DNA of 64,000 nt from Nitrosomonas sp. Is35 (GTDB lineage: Bacteria; Pseudomonadota; Gammaproteobacteria; Burkholderiales; Nitrosomonadaceae), in the NCBI RefSeq assembly GCF_033063295.1, contig NZ_JAWJZH010000001.1, positions 3,162,001 through 3,226,000 on the forward strand, read 5' to 3'. How positions within the stretch are numbered: the stretch's first letter is position 1; the number at the start of each line of letters is the position of its first letter. This document shows positions 54,399 through 62,876 of the stretch, piece after piece. Made by a program: the position numbers and the translations under genes. The notes beneath the pieces were generated by a model that ran no database searches, was not told the origin of the DNA, and saw only the letters and a list, made by a program, of their open reading frames with translations.

Positions 54399-57300
54399 AG
54401 TCACATTTTTTCATCGACCGGCCTATTTTCGCATCGGTATTGTCGATCATCATCGTCGTGCTGGGTTTAGTGGCGTTGCAGAAATTGCCGGTGGCGCAAT
54501 TTCCGCAAATCACACCACCGATGGTGCAGATCGACGCGGATTATCCCGGCGCCAGCGCGGAAGTCGTTGCCGAAGCGGTGGCGCGCCCGATCGAAGTGCA
54601 GTTACCCGGTATCGATAATCTGCTGTATTACGAATCGGTCAGTACCAACGACGGCCACATGATGCTGCGCTTGACCTTTGAGATCGGCACCGATGTCGAT
54701 ATCGCGCAGGTACAGACGCAGAACCGGCAACGCTTGGCTGAGCCGCAGCTGCCGGATGAAGTGGTGCGCCAGGGCGTGACTGTGAAAAAAACATCGCCGG
54801 ATTTGCTCGCCGTGGTCATTCTGAGCTCCACCGATCCCAAACATGATAACGTTTTCCTGTCGAATTACGCGTTGCTGCGCATACTCGATAATGTCAAACG
54901 CCTTCCCGGCGTAGGCGACGCCATTATTTTCGGCGGCCAGAATTATTCCATGCGGCTCATTCTCGATCCTGTGCGCATGGCGCAACTCAATGTAACGCCC
55001 AGCGAAATCGCCGCCGTGGTACGGGAACAAAACCGCGATTTTCCGGCGGGACGAATCGGACGTGAGCCCACGCCGGAAGGCACGGAAATGACCATTCCGG
55101 TGATTACCCACGGGCGCATGAGCGAAGTGAAGGAATTCGAGGATATGATCGTGCGTGCCTATCCCGATGGTTCGATGGTACGGCTGCGCGATGTGGCACG
55201 TATCGAACTGGGAGCGCAATCGTACGACTTGGAGGGACGCTGGAACGGCCAGCCAAATACTTTCTTGCTGACTTTTCTGGCACCCGGCGCCAATGCACTT
55301 GAAACCGTGCGGGGTATCCGCGCGGAAATGCAGCGCTTAGGCAAAAGCTTCCCGGCTGGGGTGTCGTACGACATTCCCTACGACACGACCACGTTCATCG
55401 ATGTTTCCATCAAAGAAGTGTTGATAACGCTGGCGGAAGCGACACTGCTGGTGATTCTGGTAGTTTTTGTCTTTTTGCAAAGCTGGCGCGCCACCTTGAT
55501 TCCCGCCGTGGCCGTTCCGGTTTCCTTGATCGGCACGCTGGCCGGCATGGAAGCGCTGGGATTTTCCATCAATACACTGACACTGTTCGGCATGGTGCTG
55601 GCGATCGGTATCGTCGTCGACGATGCCATTGTGGTGGTGGAGAACGTCGAGCGGCACATGAACCAAGGCGGTTTGTCCCCCAGGGATGCGGCGAAGCGCG
55701 CCATGGAGGAAGTGTCTGGGCCGGTAATCGCGATCGTGCTGGTGCTGGCTGCGGTGTTTTTGCCGGTAGCTTTCCTTGGTGGTATTACCGGCGAATTGTA
55801 TAAGCAATTTGCCATCACCATTGCGTTGTCAGTCGCCATATCCGGTTTCGTCGCGCTGACCTTGAGTCCCGCTTTATGCGCGCTGGTGCTCAAACCTGCG
55901 CATCAAGCGCCACAAGGGTTCTGGCAGCTGTTTAACCGCTCATTCGATTGGATGCAGACCCGCTATACCGGCGCCGTGGCAACGATCATGCGGCGTTCGG
56001 TGATTGCGCTGACGCTTTTTGCGGTAATGATTGCCGGTATCATCGGTTTGTTCAAAATTCTGCCGGGCAGCTTTTTGCCGGAAGAAGATCAAGGCTACTT
56101 CATCACCGTGGTGCAACTGCCGGACGGCGCTTCGATGACCCGCACGCGGGAAGTGCTGAGCAAAATCGAAAACTATTTTCAGGCCAATCCGGCAGTACAT
56201 TCCACCGACGTGCTGGCGGGCCAGAACTTTGTGTTCAGCACGCGCGGCGCCAATCAGGCCACCATGTTCGTTCCACTGAATCACTGGGATACACGCCAGA
56301 ACCCCGAACAAAAAGTGCATGGCTTGATCGGCGCGGCTTTTCAGGAATTTGCCAAGATTCCCGAGGCGCTGATTCTGGCTTTCAACGCGCCTTCGATCAG
56401 CGGCTTGGGATCGACCGGTGGATTCTCGGTGCAGATACAAGATCCCAGCGGCGGCGATTTCGCCGAGTTTGCCGCAGTAGCGCAGGAGTTCACCGCCAAG
56501 GCCATGGAAAATCCGGCGATTGCCGTGGCCAGCACCAACTTCCGCGTCAGCGCGCCAAGACTGTATGCAACGGTGGATCGTGAGCGCGCCAAGGCGCTGG
56601 GGGTGCCGATTTCGGAAATTTTCGATACCATGCAGGCCTATTTCGGCAATTTTTATATCAACGATTTCGTCAAATTCGGCCGCATTTACCGGGTGCAAAC
56701 CGAAGCATTACCGGAATACCGCTCCAATCCCGACGATATCAGCAAAATTTATGTGCGCGCGCAGAGCGGTGCAACATCGACCATGATTCCGCTGGATTCG
56801 GTCGTCAATACCACATTCAACAGCGGCCCCGATCCGGTAACGCACTTCAACGGCGCCAATTCCGCGCTGGTGCTGGGCGGCGCCGCGCCGGGCTACAGCT
56901 CAGGGCAGGCGCTGGCCGCACTGGAGCAAGCCGCCGATGAAATTCTGCTGCCACGCGGCTACACCCTCGATTGGAGCGGCATTTCGCTGCAAGAACGCAA
57001 AGCGGGCGGACAATCGGTCATGGTGTTTGCATTTGCGCTACTGATGGTGTTTCTGGTACTGGCCGCTCTGTACGAAAGCTGGTCGATTCCGATGGCGGTG
57101 ATTCTGGCGATTCCTTTCGGCATACTCGGCGCGCTGCTAGCGATATGGATGCGCGACTTGAGCAATGATATTTATTTCCAGATCGGCCTGGTGACTTTGA
57201 TCGGCTTGGCGGCGAAAAACGCCATTTTGATTGTCGAGTTCGCCAATCAGCGCCACGCCGCCGGGGAAACCCTCACCGATGCGGCGCTGGATGCCGCCCG

Positions 57301-57586
57301 ACTGCGCTTCCGGCCGATCATCATGACGTCGTTAGCCTTCATACTCGGCGTGTTTCCATTGGTGATCGCCTCCGGCGCGGGTGCAGCGAGCCGTCATTCG
57401 ATCGGCACCGGGGTATTCGGCGGCATGCTGGCGGCCACCTTCCTGGCGATTTTCTTCGTACCGTTGTTCTTTGTCGTGATCGGAAAAATGAAACGCCGGA
57501 AAACACCGCAGGCCATTGCAGTGAGTTCGCAGGAAAATGCGGTTAATCATCCTGAAAATCCTGAAGACACCGGCCAGGGTAAGTAA
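54395..57586 (+). CDS. RND multidrug efflux permease (HAE1, AcrB/MexB family)
   Basis: Proton-driven inner-membrane pump of 1063 residues with twelve predicted membrane segments and two large periplasmic loops. It starts FFIDRPIFASVLSIIIVVLGLVAL. The substrate-pathway region QFPQITPPMVQI and the membrane motif GIVVDDAIVVVENVERHM, with the paired aspartates needed for proton relay, are visible, as are PVAFLGGITGELYKQFA and GLAAKNAILIVEFA. All normal for the HAE1 group. It completes a tripartite system with the two preceding genes. Drug or toxin specificity cannot be read. Confidence 0.96.
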   Translation: MKSHFFIDRPIFASVLSIIIVVLGLVALQKLPVAQFPQITPPMVQIDADYPGASAEVVAEAVARPIEVQLPGIDNLLYYESVSTNDGHMMLRLTFEIGTDVDIAQVQTQNRQRLAEPQLPDEVVRQGVTVKKTSPDLLAVVILSSTDPKHDNVFLSNYALLRILDNVKRLPGVGDAIIFGGQNYSMRLILDPVRMAQLNVTPSEIAAVVREQNRDFPAGRIGREPTPEGTEMTIPVITHGRMSEVKEFEDMIVRAYPDGSMVRLRDVARIELGAQSYDLEGRWNGQPNTFLLTFLAPGANALETVRGIRAEMQRLGKSFPAGVSYDIPYDTTTFIDVSIKEVLITLAEATLLVILVVFVFLQSWRATLIPAVAVPVSLIGTLAGMEALGFSINTLTLFGMVLAIGIVVDDAIVVVENVERHMNQGGLSPRDAAKRAMEEVSGPVIAIVLVLAAVFLPVAFLGGITGELYKQFAITIALSVAISGFVALTLSPALCALVLKPAHQAPQGFWQLFNRSFDWMQTRYTGAVATIMRRSVIALTLFAVMIAGIIGLFKILPGSFLPEEDQGYFITVVQLPDGASMTRTREVLSKIENYFQANPAVHSTDVLAGQNFVFSTRGANQATMFVPLNHWDTRQNPEQKVHGLIGAAFQEFAKIPEALILAFNAPSISGLGSTGGFSVQIQDPSGGDFAEFAAVAQEFTAKAMENPAIAVASTNFRVSAPRLYATVDRERAKALGVPISEIFDTMQAYFGNFYINDFVKFGRIYRVQTEALPEYRSNPDDISKIYVRAQSGATSTMIPLDSVVNTTFNSGPDPVTHFNGANSALVLGGAAPGYSSGQALAALEQAADEILLPRGYTLDWSGISLQERKAGGQSVMVFAFALLMVFLVLAALYESWSIPMAVILAIPFGILGALLAIWMRDLSNDIYFQIGLVTLIGLAAKNAILIVEFANQRHAAGETLTDAALDAARLRFRPIIMTSLAFILGVFPLVIASGAGAASRHSIGTGVFGGMLAATFLAIFFVPLFFVVIGKMKRRKTPQAIAVSSQENAVNHPENPEDTGQGK

Positions 57587-57639
57587 ATCAATCAGTCCAA
57601 GTGCTGATAAAAGCTCTTGCGATTTCAACATGCGCAGTA

Positions 57640-57678
57640 GTTTCGTTCACCGCGAGTCAATCGTGCGGTGAACGAAAC
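57640..57678. terminator. Strong hairpin between convergent gene ends
   Basis: Perfect 14-bp arms GTTTCGTTCACCGC / GCGGTGAACGAAAC with an 11-base loop between the converging RND pump and porin genes. There is no strong T run on either side, so it may be a bidirectional terminator of weak intrinsic type or an mRNA-stabilising stem. Confidence 0.55.
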
Positions 57679-57689
57679 CATGACTTCCT

Positions 57690-59828
57690 TTATTGCCAGC
57701 TATAAAGCACCGAAAGAAAGGCGAAGTTGACCATTTGATTGTTGTTTTGCGTCAATGTAGTGCCATCGGTATAGCGCCATCCCGTCCACGTCCATTCGTT
57801 GGTTTTAAAGTGATCCAGAATGTAATCCAGGCGCACACCCAGGTTCTTACGAATATCGTATCGAGCAAATAGCCGCAGGCTGGAGTATTGCGTTGAAATA
57901 TTCGGAACGATATTGACTTGCGGCTCAAGCGTGACTTTCTGATTGAATTTATCGGTGTAATCCGAGAACATGAAATTGGCGCCGGTTTCAAGCTTATCGG
58001 TTGGTTTGGCGGTGACTTCCATACCCACGGAAGTTCCTATGTTATGCAGATTGCTTCCCCAAATTTCACGAATTCCGTTATCGGTAATCGCGTTTCTAGA
58101 AGCCTGATCGATATGGGTTTCGTTACGTGAGAACCATGCGGTTGCTTGCAGCCGCTCGGAAAATATATACGTGGCATCGAGTGAATAATTTCTTGCGGAG
58201 CCTTTGCGCAAGCCTAAACCGGACCCTGGCCGCTGGCCGTAATCATCAATCGACTCATCGATTGCAACTTGTATGGACAATGAATCGATCGGATCCCAAT
58301 TAGCTAGAAAGCGGACTTTATCCCGGCTGCGATCGGCAAGATTGGACGGTGCGATGAGATTGAAGAACGGAGCACCCGAATCGGTCGTATTGGTGAGAAA
58401 ACTTGAACCGAAACGATCGCTGTGTATATATGAAATCGTACCGGTAATCGTGTCGGATAACGAGCGGCGCAATTCCGCGCGATAGAAAAGCTCATCGGTT
58501 CTAAAGCGGTGACCGGTATTGGTCGCCGTTCCGGTGCGATCCCGGTGTTCATAATCAATACCGCCGATCAAACGAAAATTGTGCGGCAGCGAATAGTTTG
58601 CTTCAAATTTACTGGTTATCGTGCGGAATGAACGCGGATTATTCAGACCATTCCATGTATTGCCGTTCAAATCGTGCAAAGTGGCCATAGGGTTATAGAA
58701 TCGTACCGGTGTTTTGTCGTCGCGATCCTCGAAACGGAAGTTGGTATTGATCGATAACTTTTGCAGCGGACGCGCTGTCAATCCGGTTTGCGCCAGTACG
58801 GTATCGATACGCCCGCCCAAATTGGCGCCAATACCGGGTGCGGTTAGCAGTCCCGGGGAAAATGAATCGGTTTGGGTCGCTCGCGTATAAGCAACTTTGA
58901 ACGTGCCGCGGGTTGCTGGGGTAAAGCTATATCCACCGGATAGAAAACCCTGATGCGATTCGTTATCCGGCGCAAGTGCGATCGGTGCATATTGGCTGGG
59001 TGAAAAAATACCCCCGACGGTGCTGCCGCCGGTAGGTGTCAATAATGCATTTTTGTTGTTATACATCGTACCGTAATAGCCGCCCGATAATTGCAGATCT
59101 TTTCCCACATAATCCAGTGAAGCGCCAAAAATCCGGATGGTTGAGTTGATCGGTTCCGGAATAAATTCATAACCGCCGACTGCTCTCGGGCTGGGTCTGC
59201 CATCGAAACCACTGAGCCGAGGCTCGCCCAGCCGGTTTCCGCGCCCAAAAATACGATCCCCATCTTTTTCTTCATTACGGAAATGAAGGTTAAACTCGAG
59301 ATTGCCAGGCAGGAATTGGTTAAAACTGAATCCGATCGATTGGCGCTCGGTACTTAATTGAGCAGGATTACCCGGTGTTCGCGTATCCGGTACGTGAGGA
59401 TCGGTAGTGCCGATGCCGGTAACCGCAGTATTGACCGTAAACGGCTCGTAGCGCGGTGTTTGGCTGTAATCGATAACATAGCCCCACTTGCCTTGTTTGC
59501 TGTGCTCAAAACGCACATCCCGGTTTTGGAATCCTAAATTTCGTCCCAGCAATTTGAACCATGTTCCGGTATCGTCGTAGCGTTTGGCAATATCGACATT
59601 AAAGATTCCATAAGGTCCTTCATTGCGCAAACCGGTATACTGGCCGAATCGCGCGTTATCATTGAACAATTGACCGGCACCGATATTCACCACGCTTCTC
59701 GGCTTGGAAAGTTCTTTTAAAGGATCGGCATCCGCTCCGGATGAATAGGCCGGAACTGCCGTCACGACGCATGTGAAAAACACCATTGCAGGTGAAAATT
59801 TTTTGCGGTTAAGCGTGTTAATGAACAT
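57690..59828 (-). CDS. MtrB/PioB-family outer-membrane porin of a decaheme conduit
   Basis: About 712-residue outer-membrane beta-barrel that sheaths a periplasmic decaheme cytochrome. After the signal peptide (FSPAMVFFTCVVTAVPAYSSGADA) comes the MtrB/PioB pattern: SRPRSVVNIGAGQLFNDNARFGQYTGL-like start region near 45-70, FDVDIAKRYDDTGTWFKLLGRNLG-type strand, GVIDYSQTPRYEP, and many alternating strands ending in the aromatic FAFLSVLYSWQ typical of barrel C-termini. No CXXC pair is seen near the N-terminus. The ATG at 59828 has GGAG about 9 bp upstream. It directly follows the decaheme gene (about 17 bp). Confidence 0.87.
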   Translation of the reverse strand: MFINTLNRKKFSPAMVFFTCVVTAVPAYSSGADADPLKELSKPRSVVNIGAGQLFNDNARFGQYTGLRNEGPYGIFNVDIAKRYDDTGTWFKLLGRNLGFQNRDVRFEHSKQGKWGYVIDYSQTPRYEPFTVNTAVTGIGTTDPHVPDTRTPGNPAQLSTERQSIGFSFNQFLPGNLEFNLHFRNEEKDGDRIFGRGNRLGEPRLSGFDGRPSPRAVGGYEFIPEPINSTIRIFGASLDYVGKDLQLSGGYYGTMYNNKNALLTPTGGSTVGGIFSPSQYAPIALAPDNESHQGFLSGGYSFTPATRGTFKVAYTRATQTDSFSPGLLTAPGIGANLGGRIDTVLAQTGLTARPLQKLSINTNFRFEDRDDKTPVRFYNPMATLHDLNGNTWNGLNNPRSFRTITSKFEANYSLPHNFRLIGGIDYEHRDRTGTATNTGHRFRTDELFYRAELRRSLSDTITGTISYIHSDRFGSSFLTNTTDSGAPFFNLIAPSNLADRSRDKVRFLANWDPIDSLSIQVAIDESIDDYGQRPGSGLGLRKGSARNYSLDATYIFSERLQATAWFSRNETHIDQASRNAITDNGIREIWGSNLHNIGTSVGMEVTAKPTDKLETGANFMFSDYTDKFNQKVTLEPQVNIVPNISTQYSSLRLFARYDIRKNLGVRLDYILDHFKTNEWTWTGWRYTDGTTLTQNNNQMVNFAFLSVLYSWQ

Positions 59829-59845
59829 GATATTTGTCTCCATTC

Positions 59846-60808
59846 TTAGCGCTGAAATACGCTTTCATTGCGAATGTTTTCAGGCATGTTGCTGCCGTGA
59901 ACCTGGGTGTGGCAATTGGCGCATCCACGCGCAAGCGTGTTTCTGGCATAAGCGCCCGTGAGCGTGCCGGAGCTGCCTTGGTGCGTGTTCGGCTCGTGGC
60001 ATTGCTGGCATAGGAATGGGGAACGGGTGCGCAATAAATTAGGCGCTGTGGTGCCATGTGGATTGTGGCAAATCGCGCAATTTTCCTGTACCGGCGGATG
60101 GTTGTAGACAAAGGGGCCGCGCTTTTCCATGTGGCAGGTATAGCAAGTATCGTTGACGCTATCCCGCACCATTTTGCTTGGACCGGCTGAACCATGCGGA
60201 TTGTGGCAATCCGAACAAATAACCTTGCCTTCACGGATGGGGTGGCGGTACGGACGGTTAATCAGCTGGCGCATCTCCTTATGGCAGTTAAAGCAAACCT
60301 CAGGCTGCGTGTTGCGGTTGCGCACTTTGTCCTGTTCGGTATGAATGGTGTGGCAGGACGTGCATGCGACATCGCGATTCGCGTGGGTGCTGCCAGGCCA
60401 ATGCATGCGCTTGCCGCCTTGATGGCATGCTAAGCAGGCGTTATTCCTGTCCTCAATGGAATTGACGGATTTTTTCCCGAATGTCCGTTGCGGCATGAGC
60501 GCTTTGTCCGGTGAGTCTTCATGACTTCCGCCCTCACCGTGGCAGCTGGTGCATGTTGGGGTTCTATGATCGGCAGTGGTACCATGCTTGGTTTTCCCGA
60601 TAGCGAGAATGGGATTGTCACTGTTTTCGTCATGGCACGCCGTGCACTTACCGTCGCCGCGCAGAATAAGATCTTGAGGAGGGTCATCGTCATCATCGTC
60701 AAGCTCGGCTGAGCTGACGGGTTGCGGTAATACAGCGATAATGAATGCAAGAATAAAAGCCAATAACCCAGGCACAGCAATTTGCCTGATTTTGATGATT
60801 GTTAACAT
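59846..60808 (-). CDS. Periplasmic decaheme c-type cytochrome (MtrA/PioA/DmsE family)
   Basis: 320-residue exported cytochrome. A signal peptide (hydrophobic residues 9-28, VSSAE cleavage region) is followed by an acidic stretch (DDDDDD), then exactly ten CXXCH motifs in order: CTACH, CTSCH, CLACH, CTSCH, CFNCH, CSDCH, CYTCH, CAICH, CQQCH, CANCH. Distal histidines are frequent. This is the DmsE/MtrA size and layout. With the porin gene it should form a trans-outer-membrane electron conduit. The ATG at 60808 is chosen because GAGGAAA lies upstream and the signal peptide starts there. Confidence 0.95.
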   Translation of the reverse strand: MLTIIKIRQIAVPGLLAFILAFIIAVLPQPVSSAELDDDDDDPPQDLILRGDGKCTACHDENSDNPILAIGKTKHGTTADHRTPTCTSCHGEGGSHEDSPDKALMPQRTFGKKSVNSIEDRNNACLACHQGGKRMHWPGSTHANRDVACTSCHTIHTEQDKVRNRNTQPEVCFNCHKEMRQLINRPYRHPIREGKVICSDCHNPHGSAGPSKMVRDSVNDTCYTCHMEKRGPFVYNHPPVQENCAICHNPHGTTAPNLLRTRSPFLCQQCHEPNTHQGSSGTLTGAYARNTLARGCANCHTQVHGSNMPENIRNESVFQR

Positions 60809-60848
60809 GCCTATTTCCTCTACTCTTTGATAGTTTGCTTGGGGGCGC

Positions 60849-60891
60849 ATTATTGGCGGTAGAGAGAAAAAGTTCTGTGAGTTTTGTCACG
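60849..60891 (-). promoter_or_regulatory. CRP/FNR-type site upstream of the decaheme operon
   Basis: TGTGAGTTTTGTCACG at 60876-60891 is a near-perfect TGTGA-N6-TCACA dyad. On the minus strand an AATAAT -10-like hexamer lies at 60854-60849, which would put the dyad centre about 41 bp upstream of the start point, the usual activator position. The -10 choice is my inference; no good -35 is visible. Confidence 0.45.
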
Positions 60892-61016
60892 CGCATGAGC
60901 GGATTATCCATCACTCATCTTATTTTTTGATAAATTGAGTCTAAATATCACTAAAGATCAGTCAGTTATCCGTACTAGCGATGAAATATGAAGATTGAAA
61001 ATGAAAGGAAAAAAGA

Positions 61017-62204
61017 ATGCAAATCTGCGGCGCCGATCCGTCTGCCAGCATCGTGATGAATGATCCCGTCATTTGCTGGAGCGAGGATAACGAAGAAAAA
61101 TCCGCCCGCTGGCGTTGTGAAAAAGGATTGCCACCACCCAAACGGGTGCAAGTCATTGACGACCGCATGCCAGCCGATACCGCTTATCGTCTGGCTTGTG
61201 AAGGGACAGCATTATTGTGGCGCGGTGATTTCCAAAATGCACGCCAACTGTTGCAAGCAATGGCGCGACGGGTGGATAAAAAGAAACCGGAGAAAAACCC
61301 CCGCCAGCAGCCGGTTTTCACGCCCGCTGAGGCATTTCACCGTCACCGTCTGGCGCAATCGCAGCGTGCTCGCACGCTGGAGAAGCTGCTGATTCCATTC
61401 AATCCCGATCACACAATCCCGCTGCGCCGCGCACCGGATGTGCACGCCGCGTGCCTGGAAGCCTATGGGGCTTGCACCGGAGCGTATATTGCCTCGCTGC
61501 GCGAGTTGCTGGGATTGATCGGCGCTTACGAATGGCGCAAGAAAGGGATTGAAATTGCCGCGCTGGGTATGACGATACACCCGCATTACGGCGTGTTTGC
61601 ACCGATCCGCAGCGAGTATGTAAAGCTGATCGCACAGGCGCCGCTGCCCCAACTGCTGGCAACACAATCCATTGCATTCGACATCGGCACCGGCACCGGC
61701 GTATTGGCTGCGGCATTGGCATCGCGCGGCATCCAGCACATCGTCGCAACCGACCAGGATGCGCGCGCGCTAGCCTGTGCGCACGACAACTTAACGCGGT
61801 TGAACTTGATCAACCAGGTAGAGCTGGTGCAAGCCGATCTCTTTCCCGCAGGACAAGCCGCCCTGATCGTTTGCAACCCGCCGTGGATCCCGGCACGTCC
61901 CAGCTCGCCGCTGGAACATGCCATTTTCGACCCGGAAAGCCGCATGCTGCGCGGATTTCTGCACGGTTTGCGCGATCACCTGCTCGCAGATGGCGAAGGC
62001 TGGCTGATCTTGTCGGATTTTGCTGAGCATTTGGGATTGCGCACGCGGGAAGAATTGCTGCAAATGATCGACGCTGCGAATTTGAAAGTGCTGGGACGCA
62101 CCGATATTAAACCGCACCATCCACGTGTTTCAGACACCAGTGATCCGCTGCACGCCGCCCGGGCGGCGGAATTGACGTCATTATGGCGGCTGGCCGTAAA
62201 ATAG
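61017..62204 (+). CDS. Class I SAM-dependent methyltransferase (PrmC/HemK-like)
   Basis: 395-residue cytoplasmic methyltransferase. A roughly 190-residue N-terminal region of unknown role precedes the Rossmann domain: IAFDIGTGTGVLAAALAS near residue 222, TDQDARALACAHDNL, and the NPPW motif in IVCNPPWIPARPSS that marks enzymes methylating amide or amino nitrogens (protein glutamine, nucleic-acid bases). The start has an AAGGA ribosome site. Its target is unknown. It is divergent from the decaheme operon. Confidence 0.83.
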   Translation: MQICGADPSASIVMNDPVICWSEDNEEKSARWRCEKGLPPPKRVQVIDDRMPADTAYRLACEGTALLWRGDFQNARQLLQAMARRVDKKKPEKNPRQQPVFTPAEAFHRHRLAQSQRARTLEKLLIPFNPDHTIPLRRAPDVHAACLEAYGACTGAYIASLRELLGLIGAYEWRKKGIEIAALGMTIHPHYGVFAPIRSEYVKLIAQAPLPQLLATQSIAFDIGTGTGVLAAALASRGIQHIVATDQDARALACAHDNLTRLNLINQVELVQADLFPAGQAALIVCNPPWIPARPSSPLEHAIFDPESRMLRGFLHGLRDHLLADGEGWLILSDFAEHLGLRTREELLQMIDAANLKVLGRTDIKPHHPRVSDTSDPLHAARAAELTSLWRLAVK

Positions 62205-62215
62205 CCGGGGAATTG

Positions 62216-62545
62216 CTACAACTCGGTGTACTTTTTCGCACTGCCTTTGGATTTCTCCACCGGATATTTGAGCGCGTTTTTCTCGATTTTCTCCAGCACG
62301 ATCTGCTTCACGTCCAGATCGTATTTGTCGGCCAGCAGCAAAGCAAACGCGATCACATCAGCCAGCTCTTCTTTGACACTATCGATATCTGCCTGCTCCG
62401 GCGCTTTCCACAAAAAAACCTCGAGCAACTCAGCCGCCTCGATATTCAACGCCATTGCCAAGTCTTTCGCATTATGAAATTGCGCCCAATCGCGCTCATC
62501 GCGGAATTGCCGCAAGATTTCGGTGAGTTGTTGGATGTCGTTCAA
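62216..62545 (-). CDS. MazG-like nucleotide pyrophosphohydrolase
   Basis: Small all-alpha NTP pyrophosphatase (RS21-C6/dCTPase type), 109 residues, probably cleansing non-canonical nucleotides. Motifs: QFRDERDWAQFHNAKDLAMALNIEAAELLEVF across about 12-43, where the EAAEL acidic residues bind magnesium, and EELADVIAFALLLADKYD, the second EExxD metal site. A TTG start at 62545 is chosen because family members begin at this point (NDIQQLTE) and it lies just past the upstream antitoxin stop; the open frame continues to 62596 inside that gene. Confidence 0.85.
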   Translation of the reverse strand: MNDIQQLTEILRQFRDERDWAQFHNAKDLAMALNIEAAELLEVFLWKAPEQADIDSVKEELADVIAFALLLADKYDLDVKQIVLEKIEKNALKYPVEKSKGSAKKYTEL

Positions 62546-62558
62546 TTTTCTCGATCCG

Positions 62559-62798
62559 TTATTGCGCAGCGCCTTTTCCAGCTTCCAATTCGGCAATGGA
62601 ATCCAATAGTCGCCGAGCGTTTGCAGGCGAGCTGAGCAAATACAAGGTTTCTTCCAGCGCTTGATAATCTTCGAGTGAGATCAGAACAACCGACGCTCCC
62701 TTTTTCCGGGTAATAATCACAGGTGCATGATCGTTGCAAACCCGTTCCATTGTTTTGCCTAAGTTAGCGAGTGCTGCTGTGTAGCTGATTGCATCCAT
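62559..62798 (-). CDS. YefM/Phd-family antitoxin, without adjacent toxin
   Basis: 79-residue antitoxin. The N-terminal DNA-binding Phd/YefM fold is clear: MDAISYTAALANLGKTMERV, HAPVIITRKKGASVVLISLEDYQALEETLYLL across about 29-60, and SPANARRLLDSIAELEAGKG as the toxin-binding tail. YefM is normally followed by a YoeB toxin; here the next gene is the MazG-like one, 13 bp away, so this is an orphan or has lost its partner. ATG at 62798 matches the usual N-terminus. Confidence 0.87.
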   Translation of the reverse strand: MDAISYTAALANLGKTMERVCNDHAPVIITRKKGASVVLISLEDYQALEETLYLLSSPANARRLLDSIAELEAGKGAAQ

Positions 62799-62876
62799 CA
62801 AAAGCACCATCCTCAAAACAGAATAACTTACTCAAATTTATTATGTAGATGCAATGAATGATATGCAGTACAAAAT

